This document shows positions 5,516 to 10,795 of a DNA stretch of 10,795 nucleotides, piece after piece. The stretch is taken from contig JAFAPL010001089.1 in the NCBI GenBank assembly GCA_019247135.1, positions 1 to 10,795 on the forward strand. Direction: 5' to 3'. Within the stretch, counting starts at the first letter, position 1. Each line of letters begins with the position of its first letter. A model generated the notes under the pieces. It had not been told where the DNA came from, did no database searches, and saw only the letters and a list, made by a program, of their open reading frames with translations. The position numbers and the translations under genes were made by a program. The DNA is from Chloroflexota bacterium (lineage in GTDB: Bacteria > Chloroflexota > UBA6077 > CF-72).

Positions 5516-6685
5516 GTGGTTGTGCGGCGCTGGCTAGCCATATTCAGCTTCGGAGCACTGTTGCTTGTAGTGACCGCTTGCGCGCAGCCGCTCGCAAACG
5601 TCAACGCGTCCGCACCGTCGCCCTCGCCAAACTTGCGCAATATCGAGAATCGGCTCGACGTCCATTACCGCCTGAACACGCCGGCCACGGTTTCGGCCTA
5701 CATCGAGTCAAGTGACGGCTCGCGTTGGCCGGTGCATGAGAATGCAGTCCGCCCGAGGCCGGGCGACTACGTGCTGCAGTTCGACGGGACCATAGCGGGT
5801 CCAGGCGCCAACGAGCGTCGAGTTCTGCCGGATGGTGACTACCAACTGGTGCTCGAGGTCAACTCGGGCGCGAACCATCAGCAAACGCACATCCCGCTGC
5901 CGATTCGGAATGCTGACGCCACCCCACCTGACATCATCGGCCTGAGCCTGCTGCCACAGACGATCTCGCCGAATTTCGACGCACGAGACGACGTCACAAA
6001 CGCGACCTTCCAACTGGCCAAACCGGCCCGCGTTGCGCTGTTCCTCGACAAGACGGATGCCAGCGGACGGACCGTACGGCTGTGGCAGAGTGATGACGTC
6101 AAGCTGCCCGCGGGTGAGCAGGCACTGACGTTTGACGGTCAGATCAATGGAGCGCCTGTAGCCGACGGTCAATATCAGCTCGGCGTTCGCGCGCGGGACG
6201 ATGCGGGCAACGTGGTCGAGCAGAGCACGCCGCTGCAGGTCGAGCAAGCTGGAGCTCCGGATGCAACGCTCGTGTCGGTGCGCATCGGCCCGCTGCAGAT
6301 CATCCGCGGCGATCAGGTGTGCCTGGATGCGCTGGTCCGGAACACGGGGCAAACGGTGCTGCGAACCGAGGGTCCCGATCCAGGCTACGTGTACAACTCC
6401 CAGGAGACGTACTCGTCTATTGCCGATCACGCTTACGTGGAGCACGCCGGGTTCTGGCGTATCGGGCTGAGCTCGTCGGGCAGCACGGACACGAATGGGG
6501 CCACCTACCCGTACCGTTGGGGATTCGGACGCGATCTGCAACCCGGCGAAGAGGCGCCGGTGCACGGGTGCGTCCAGGTGTTGAACGAGCAGGACAAGCT
6601 GGTGTTCTTCGCGAGCCTGGTGCAGGAGAACGTCGCGATTCATAGCCCGGGGGCGGGCATGGTGCGCGTCGACATCTCGTCGTAG
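5516..6685 (+). CDS. Lipoprotein with FlgD-type Ig-like domains
   Basis: The 389-residue product has a lipoprotein signal: two Arg, a hydrophobic stretch, and lipobox VTAC with Cys22 as the lipidated residue (Cys20 if translation starts at the GTG at 5522). Residues about 40-130 and 137-240 are two related beta-sandwich repeats of FlgD/CHU_C Ig type; the second has the typical SPNFDARDDVTNATFQL opening and GQYQLGVRARDDAGN ending. The remainder (about 247-389) is a third beta-rich domain with two cysteines (VCLDAL and HGCVQV) that may form a disulfide. Such modules act as spacers or adhesive parts on the cell surface; no enzymatic motif is seen. It is first in a plus-strand unit, with its stop codon overlapping the Shine-Dalgarno of the next gene, so a link to surface glycan assembly is inferred. 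Confidence 0.85.
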   Translation: MVVRRWLAIFSFGALLLVVTACAQPLANVNASAPSPSPNLRNIENRLDVHYRLNTPATVSAYIESSDGSRWPVHENAVRPRPGDYVLQFDGTIAGPGANERRVLPDGDYQLVLEVNSGANHQQTHIPLPIRNADATPPDIIGLSLLPQTISPNFDARDDVTNATFQLAKPARVALFLDKTDASGRTVRLWQSDDVKLPAGEQALTFDGQINGAPVADGQYQLGVRARDDAGNVVEQSTPLQVEQAGAPDATLVSVRIGPLQIIRGDQVCLDALVRNTGQTVLRTEGPDPGYVYNSQETYSSIADHAYVEHAGFWRIGLSSSGSTDTNGATYPYRWGFGRDLQPGEEAPVHGCVQVLNEQDKLVFFASLVQENVAIHSPGAGMVRVDISS

Positions 6686-6695
6686 GAGCAGGCGC

Positions 6696-7544
6696 GTGCA
6701 GCCGCGCGTGTCGGTGCTGATCGCCTCCTACAACACACGTACGCTGCTGCTGGAAGCGATCGCATCGGTTGTTCGCCAGCCCGGTGTGCAAGTCATCGTC
6801 GTCGACAATGCGTCCGCCGACGGCAGCGCTGACGCGGTCGCAACCGGGTTCCCAGAGGTGACGCTCATCCGCGCAACGCGAAACCTTGGCTTTGCAGCTG
6901 CCACCAACCGCGCTGCCGCCGAAGCAAACGGCGAGTTTCTTCTTTTGTTGAATCCGGACGCCCGACTGCTGGACGGCGGGCTCGCGACGCTTGTCGATTG
7001 CCTGGAGCGCGAGCCACGAGCCGCCGCGGTCGGTCCAGCGCTCGTGTTCGGCGATGGTCAACCTCAGGCCGCCGCATTCCGCTTCCCGGGCCTGGTCCAG
7101 ATCACGCTCGATCTCTTTCCGATCGCCCGCCTCACGGATTCGCGTCTGAATGGGCGGCTGCATGCCGCGCCGACGGCGCGCCAGATCGATCATCCCCTCG
7201 GCGCATGCATGCTCATTCGCCGTTCGGCCTGGGACGACGTCGGTCCGCTGGACGAGGGCTATTTCATGTACCTCGAGGAGGTGGATTGGTGTCGTCGGGC
7301 GCGTGGCCGTGGTTGGCAGATCTGGTACGCACCTCAGGCGCATGCAGTTCACCATGCGGGATCGGCCACGCGACAGCAGCCAGGCGCCATGTTCGCCCAG
7401 CTGTGGCGCAGCCGCTTGAGGTATTACCAGCGCCACCACGGACTCCTGTTCAACCGGGCAGTTCACACGCTCGTGCGCCTCGGGCTGGCTGCGCGCACGG
7501 CGGACACCCCCGAGACACGCTCTGTCCGCGACCTGGTCCGATGA
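6696..7544 (+). CDS. Family 2 glycosyltransferase (rhamnosyltransferase-like)
   Basis: The 282-residue enzyme has the GT-A fold signature of WbbL/RfbF-like family 2 transferases: VSVLIASYNT at the start, VIVVDNASADGS, NLGFAAATNRA, LLLLNPDARL (NPD in place of the DxD motif, usual in this subgroup), the acceptor-side LGACMLIRRSAWDDVGPLDEGYFMYLEEVDWC, and RGW. It would transfer a sugar, probably rhamnose or similar, from a dTDP-sugar to a polysaccharide or lipid acceptor on the cytosolic face; the sugar cannot be told from sequence. AGGAG overlaps the upstream TAG stop and lies 7 nt before the GTG start, supporting this start and coupling with the lipoprotein gene. No membrane segment is clear. 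The next transferase overlaps it by 4 nt. Confidence 0.93.
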   Translation: MQPRVSVLIASYNTRTLLLEAIASVVRQPGVQVIVVDNASADGSADAVATGFPEVTLIRATRNLGFAAATNRAAAEANGEFLLLLNPDARLLDGGLATLVDCLEREPRAAAVGPALVFGDGQPQAAAFRFPGLVQITLDLFPIARLTDSRLNGRLHAAPTARQIDHPLGACMLIRRSAWDDVGPLDEGYFMYLEEVDWCRRARGRGWQIWYAPQAHAVHHAGSATRQQPGAMFAQLWRSRLRYYQRHHGLLFNRAVHTLVRLGLAARTADTPETRSVRDLVR

Positions 7545-8332
7545 GTACGCGCCGGCCGACTCTCACGGCGGCCGTCATCGCGCGCGACGAAGAACACATG
7601 CTCGCCCAGTGTCTCGAGACACTGCGGTTCGCCGACGAGCGACTGGTCCTGGTTGACGCGGCGACGCGCGACAAGACACGCGAGATCGCCCGAGCCTGTG
7701 GCGCGCGCGTCGAGGAACGCGCCTTCGACAACTTCGCCGCGCAGCGGCAGGCCGCGCTACGACTCGCGCGCGGTGAGTGGGTGCTCTTCGTGGACGCCGA
7801 CGAACGCGTCAGCACAGCTCTGCGCGACGAGATCACGTCGATGCTCGCCGCGCGCGACGACCGACACGCGTTCTGGATCCCTCGCGACAACTACATCCTC
7901 GGGCGGCTCGTCCGTCACGCCGGGTGGTATCCGGACTATCAGCTGCGCCTGTTGAACCGAGAGTTCGCACGCATGGACCCACAACGCGTCGTGCACGAAC
8001 GGGCGCTGGTAGACGGCCCAGTCGGACACCTCCACGGCGCCTTCATCCACTACAACTACTCCTCGTTCGGCGACCTGCTGAGGAAACAGCAGCGCTACAG
8101 TCAGTTGGAAGCGGAGCGGTGGCTCCTCACGTACGGCCGGCCGCGCCGACGCGCACTGATTGGCCAGCCCGCGCGTGAGTTCTGGCGTCGGTTTGTGATC
8201 CTCGGGGGGTACCGCGACGGTCCGATTGGGTTGCTGCTGAGCCTGGTCATGGCCTGGTACGCCGGGCGCGCGGTCTGGCTGGCGCTCAAGCTGACGTCGC
8301 TACGAGCGCCCGCAACTGTGCGACCGTCGTGA
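7541..8332 (+). CDS. Family 2 glycosyltransferase (WaaE/KdtX-like)
   Basis: The reading frame is open from 6998, but the start is the ATG at 7541, which overlaps the upstream TGA as ATGA and gives 263 residues beginning with the expected LTAAVIARDEEHMLAQCL. Other motifs are ERLVLVDAATRDKT, GEWVLFVDADERV (DxD metal site DAD), GWYPDYQLRLLNR and VHERALVDGPVGHLHG followed by FIHYNYSSFGDLLRKQQRYS, which are typical of WaaE-like transferases. A hydrophobic segment near the C-terminus (PIGLLLSLVMAWYAGRAVWL) probably anchors it to the membrane. It likely adds a hexose to a surface polysaccharide or glycolipid; donor and acceptor are unknown. Its last 47 bp overlap the 3' end of the convergent protease-like gene. 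Confidence 0.93.
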   Translation: MSTRRPTLTAAVIARDEEHMLAQCLETLRFADERLVLVDAATRDKTREIARACGARVEERAFDNFAAQRQAALRLARGEWVLFVDADERVSTALRDEITSMLAARDDRHAFWIPRDNYILGRLVRHAGWYPDYQLRLLNREFARMDPQRVVHERALVDGPVGHLHGAFIHYNYSSFGDLLRKQQRYSQLEAERWLLTYGRPRRRALIGQPAREFWRRFVILGGYRDGPIGLLLSLVMAWYAGRAVWLALKLTSLRAPATVRPS

Positions 8333-9416
8333 CGTCACGCACGGCGAACAGAAAGTCGGCAAGCGAACCACGTGCGCGTAGCTGTCGCAACAGGCCCGGA
8401 ATCGGGTTCGCCGGAGACGCCGCGTATCCCTCGGCATAGCTGCCATAGAGCGCGAAGTACGCCTGGTTCAATTTGCGCACCGCGTAACCGTGCCGCTGCA
8501 GCTCATCCCGGCGGGCGTTCATGTACGCCTCCGCCGCATCGATCTGGCCCGCGCTCAACATCACGTCGACAGATTGCCTTGTCTCGCGCATGAACGCCCC
8601 GAAATCGAACGAGGACTGCTGCTGCGGCGGCACTGGCGCGCCTGGCTGAATCAGGTCAAGCTGCTTCGCCAGTGAGCTGCCCACCTCATTGCCGACCATG
8701 TCGGCGGTCGTCTCGTTGATCTCGCGCGTTTCCTCGCTGGTCCAGTAGCCAGCCCCAAGTGGATAGAAGATCAGGTACTGGTGCAGCCATTCGTGCGCGA
8801 CTGACGACAGCACGCGGTCCGAGGAGCCCTCTTCGAGCACCATGGCCGGATACGTCGCCAGCCCCCCGATCGGCGCAACTAGCGAAGAGACGCCTGTGCT
8901 GTCCGCCGAGTCCTCGAGGCGCTCTTCCGATGCCACGTCCATGCTGCGGAGCACCATCGAGCTGATCACGCGGATGTCGTTGCGCGGCGAGATAACCAGC
9001 ACGTTGGGAGGCGGCGTCAGCGCGACCAGAACCGGCGGAAACAGTGGCGCGATGCCGACCGGCTGCGAGTGGGTGACACCCGCGTCGCGATAAGCCTGCG
9101 CGACTTCGTCTTCGAGAGCGCGCTCCGCTTGCGGCCGCAGGTCTTCGCGCGCGCTGCCCTGGGCGAAGTATGCCTGCAGGACGTGCTTGTCGGCGTCGGA
9201 CGCGGGCACGACGCCCGTGACCCCGCGCCAGAGTTGTCCGACGCGTGCGCCAACGTTGATCGTCTCCCAATCCAGCAGCTTGAAACTCGCGGTGCTGGTG
9301 AGTTCGCGCAGGCGCAGGTCGTTGCTCGGCTGCAACGGGCCGATCAGCAGTGAGGCCAACACGAGCACGCTCGGCAGCCACCGCACAGCCGTCGCAATGA
9401 ACGTCACGGGCGACAT
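8286..9416 (-). CDS. Membrane-anchored putative zinc metalloprotease (HEWLH motif)
   Basis: The 376-residue protein has an N-terminal hydrophobic segment (WLPSVLVLASLLIGPL) that is a membrane anchor or signal sequence. SVAHEWLHQYL contains a canonical HExxH zinc site (H208, E209, H212), and INETTADMVGNEVG follows about 22 residues on, with E235 a good third zinc ligand in gluzincin style. The N-terminal half is predicted to face the outside and includes VLVISPRNDIRVISSMVL. The C-terminal part is helical, with LNQAYFALYGSYAEGY and PIPGLLRQLRARGSLADFL. I recognise no named peptidase family, and the substrate is unknown. The ATG start has no Shine-Dalgarno. The gene diverges from the ECF sigma gene over 43 nt, so the two may share regulation; a role in envelope stress is conceivable but inferred. 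Confidence 0.85.
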   Translation of the reverse strand: MSPVTFIATAVRWLPSVLVLASLLIGPLQPSNDLRLRELTSTASFKLLDWETINVGARVGQLWRGVTGVVPASDADKHVLQAYFAQGSAREDLRPQAERALEDEVAQAYRDAGVTHSQPVGIAPLFPPVLVALTPPPNVLVISPRNDIRVISSMVLRSMDVASEERLEDSADSTGVSSLVAPIGGLATYPAMVLEEGSSDRVLSSVAHEWLHQYLIFYPLGAGYWTSEETREINETTADMVGNEVGSSLAKQLDLIQPGAPVPPQQQSSFDFGAFMRETRQSVDVMLSAGQIDAAEAYMNARRDELQRHGYAVRKLNQAYFALYGSYAEGYAASPANPIPGLLRQLRARGSLADFLFAVRDVTTVAQLRALVATSA

Positions 9417-9447
9417 TGTCGCGCAGCCACATACGCGGCGGTCGCTT

Positions 9448-9453
9448 TAGCAT
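9448..9453 (+). promoter_or_regulatory. Possible -10 box for the ECF sigma gene
   Basis: TAGCAT matches TATAAT at four of six bases and ends 6 nt before the GTG at 9460, placing the expected start point on the start codon. No -35 box or Shine-Dalgarno is seen. ECF promoters often differ from this consensus, so an autoregulated promoter could be missed. Confidence 0.22.
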
Positions 9454-9459
9454 GCGCCT

Positions 9460-10092
9460 GTGTCGGAAGACGCGGCCTCGCTCCAAGCCGCCCTGCATGC
9501 CGCCCAACACGGTGACGTGGCCGCCTTCAACACGCTGGTGTTGCTCTACCAGCGCCAGGTCTACAACGTCTGTTACCGCACGCTCGGCAACGTAGAGGAC
9601 GCCGCGGATGCGACCCAGGACGCTTTCCTCGCCGCGTTTCGCGGCCTCAAAACCTTCAATGGCCCGGCGGCAGGCTTGAAACCGTGGCTATTACGCGTCT
9701 CGGTCAATACCTGCTACGACCACCTGCGCCGCCGACAGCGCCGCCCAAGCGAAAGCCTCGAGGCGCTCACCACGTCAGACCACCACGACGTGAACGCAAG
9801 CGCCGATCTGCCCGACCCTGCACTGGGCCCGGATCACCTGGCGCTCGGCGCCGAGACCGCACGCACGATCCAGGCAGCCCTCGACCAGCTGCCGCCCGAC
9901 CAGCGAGTCACCGTCGTGCTGTGCGACGTGCACGGGCTCAGCTATGACGAGGTAGCGCTGGCGACTGATGTCGAGCTTGGAACGGTCAAAAGTCGCCTGA
10001 GTCGCGCCCGCGCGCGTCTGCGCGACCTGCTTGCGGCCGCGGGGGAACTTCCGGCGTCGTCGCAGCGTCTTAAAGGAGGGCCCCGTCCATGA
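9460..10092 (+). CDS. ECF-type RNA polymerase sigma factor (sigma-70 family)
   Basis: The 210-residue protein shows both ECF sigma domains. Region 2 (about 20-95) contains FNTLVLLYQRQVYNVCYRTL, NVEDAADATQDAFLAAFRGL, and WLLRVSVNTCYDHLRRRQRR, which bind core polymerase and the -10 element. Region 4 (about 140-195) contains ALDQLPPDQRVTVVLCDVHG, LSYDEVALATDVELGTVKSR and LSRARARLRDLL, the helix-turn-helix for the -35 element. The linker (about 100-138) is acidic and His-rich, with no region 3. It overlaps the anti-sigma start by 4 nt, the usual arrangement for a sigma held inactive by its membrane partner and released on a surface signal. The start is a GTG with no Shine-Dalgarno. Confidence 0.95.
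   Translation: MSEDAASLQAALHAAQHGDVAAFNTLVLLYQRQVYNVCYRTLGNVEDAADATQDAFLAAFRGLKTFNGPAAGLKPWLLRVSVNTCYDHLRRRQRRPSESLEALTTSDHHDVNASADLPDPALGPDHLALGAETARTIQAALDQLPPDQRVTVVLCDVHGLSYDEVALATDVELGTVKSRLSRARARLRDLLAAAGELPASSQRLKGGPRP
10072..10080 (+). promoter_or_regulatory. Strong Shine-Dalgarno for the anti-sigma gene (AAAGGAGGG)
   Basis: A full anti-16S match lies 8 nt before the ATG at 10089, inside the last codons of the sigma gene. It is by far the strongest ribosome site in the window. It fixes the anti-sigma start and suggests that the anti-sigma is translated at least as well as the sigma. Confidence 0.85.
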
Positions 10093-10795
10093 ACGCGCTG
10101 AACGACGACCACCTCGACGAGGCGATGCTGAGTGCGCTCGTGGACGACCAGGTCGAGGGCGACTGCAGCGAGCAGAGCGAGCGCAGCGAGCACACGCTGG
10201 CGGTCCGTGCGCACGTGCGCCAGTGCGCCGACTGCGAGCGACGTCTCGCGGAATTGCGCCACGTCGTCGGCCTGCTGCATGCGCTGCCCATGCACGAGCC
10301 ACCGCGGAGCTTCACGCTCGGTCCACGCCGCGGGGCCGATCCGCCGAACGTCGTGCGTTTGCAGCGCTGGTACGCGGCGACGCGCGTCGTCGCCGCTTCA
10401 CTGGCAGCCGTGTTCGTCTTCCTTGTCGCGGGCACCGTGTATGTCGACGCGACGGCAGTGCGCGCGCCGCTCGTAACTGCCCCGTCAGCCGCGCCAGCGA
10501 GCATCCCTGCGCCGTCGCCGCCTGCGCCCCCCGCTGCGGTCTCCGCTGCCACACGCCCGGCCGCGGGTGCGCGATCGGCCCAGAGTGCACCAGGCGGCGA
10601 TTCGAGCGACCAGGTCGCGGCGACGACCAGCGTCCGACCACTCCCGACACTGCCGCCGACACCCGCGCCGACGCCGGCGGCGGTGTCGACCGCACTCCAG
10701 TCGTCGACGCTGGATCCCGCCGCGGTCTGGCGAGACGCCGCGAGCGTCGCGGGGGTTCTTGCGGTCCTGATCGTTCTCCTCGCGGTAGCCTTGCG
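10089..10795 (+). CDS. Zinc-finger membrane anti-sigma factor (3' end outside window)
   Basis: The frame is open from ATG 10089 to the window edge (235 codons). The start overlaps the sigma stop as ATGA. The N-terminal domain (1-60) carries the zinc anti-sigma motif HVRQCADC (H42-x3-C46-x2-C49) that clamps ECF sigma factors. Between helix 1 and this motif lies a short SE-x repeat (CSEQSERSEH). A membrane helix (about 99-118, RVVAASLAAVFVFLVAGTVY) follows, then a Pro/Ala/Ser/Thr-rich stretch (about 122-210) that should lie outside the membrane, and a second hydrophobic helix (about 219-235, SVAGVLAVLIVLLAVAL) at the window edge. Two membrane passes would return the C-terminus to the cytosol, unlike the common single-pass form. 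The extracellular linker could be the sensing or protease-cut site. Confidence 0.9.
   Translation, partial: MNALNDDHLDEAMLSALVDDQVEGDCSEQSERSEHTLAVRAHVRQCADCERRLAELRHVVGLLHALPMHEPPRSFTLGPRRGADPPNVVRLQRWYAATRVVAASLAAVFVFLVAGTVYVDATAVRAPLVTAPSAAPASIPAPSPPAPPAAVSAATRPAAGARSAQSAPGGDSSDQVAATTSVRPLPTLPPTPAPTPAAVSTALQSSTLDPAAVWRDAASVAGVLAVLIVLLAVAL

Noticed and set aside
5708..7466. Long minus-strand frames opposite the lipoprotein and first glycosyltransferase
   Set aside because: They overlap well-supported genes, lack motifs and start sites, and reflect third-position GC bias.
6998..7540. N-terminal extension of the second glycosyltransferase
   Set aside because: The frame is open upstream, but that part overlaps the first transferase and is Arg/Ser/Pro-rich shadow sequence; the family start motif follows the ATG at 7541.

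Overview
This is a high-GC window with compact gene packing, many GTG starts and few Shine-Dalgarno sequences. It holds ten protein genes complete in the window, two cut by its edges, and one tRNA. The gene content (a DUF2203 protein, a bacterial translin, a DUF187/GHL10 hydrolase with a Thr/Pro-rich linker, FlgD-type Ig lipoprotein, ECF sigma with membrane anti-sigma) fits a Chloroflexota-like bacterium best. That placement is an inference from family distribution remembered without a search.

Left block, all on the minus strand (1-3304). Read in transcription order it is: an AlaX-type alanyl-tRNA editing protein; a translin-family RNA-binding protein 3 nt downstream; a hairpin across the translin stop codon followed at once by a perfect TATAAT box and tRNA-Asp(GTC); a 282-nt gene-free stretch with a possible promoter, an 8-bp direct repeat and hairpins; an unrecognised Arg/Gly/Pro-rich, largely disordered protein; and the N-terminal part of NAD(P)H-hydrate epimerase (nnr), running off the left edge. 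The theme is RNA handling and translation quality control plus metabolite repair.

Middle block (3391-8332), mostly plus strand. A secreted GHL10/DUF187 glycosyl-hydrolase-like protein reads away from alaX. A DUF2203 gene on the minus strand converges on it. Divergent from DUF2203 is a three-gene plus-strand unit: an FlgD-Ig-type lipoprotein and two family 2 glycosyltransferases, joined by a 10-nt gap and an ATGA overlap. This looks like a cell-surface glycan or envelope cluster.

Right block (8286-10795). A membrane-anchored protein with an HEWLH zinc-protease motif lies on the minus strand and overlaps the 3' end of the second glycosyltransferase by 47 bp. Divergent from it is an ECF sigma factor whose stop codon overlaps the start of a zinc-finger (H-x3-C-x2-C) membrane anti-sigma factor, which runs off the right edge.

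I found no CRISPR array, insertion sequence, phage gene or toxin-antitoxin pair. The parts least explained by known families are the translin/alaX/tRNA-Asp arrangement and the disordered RGG-like gene with its upstream leader.
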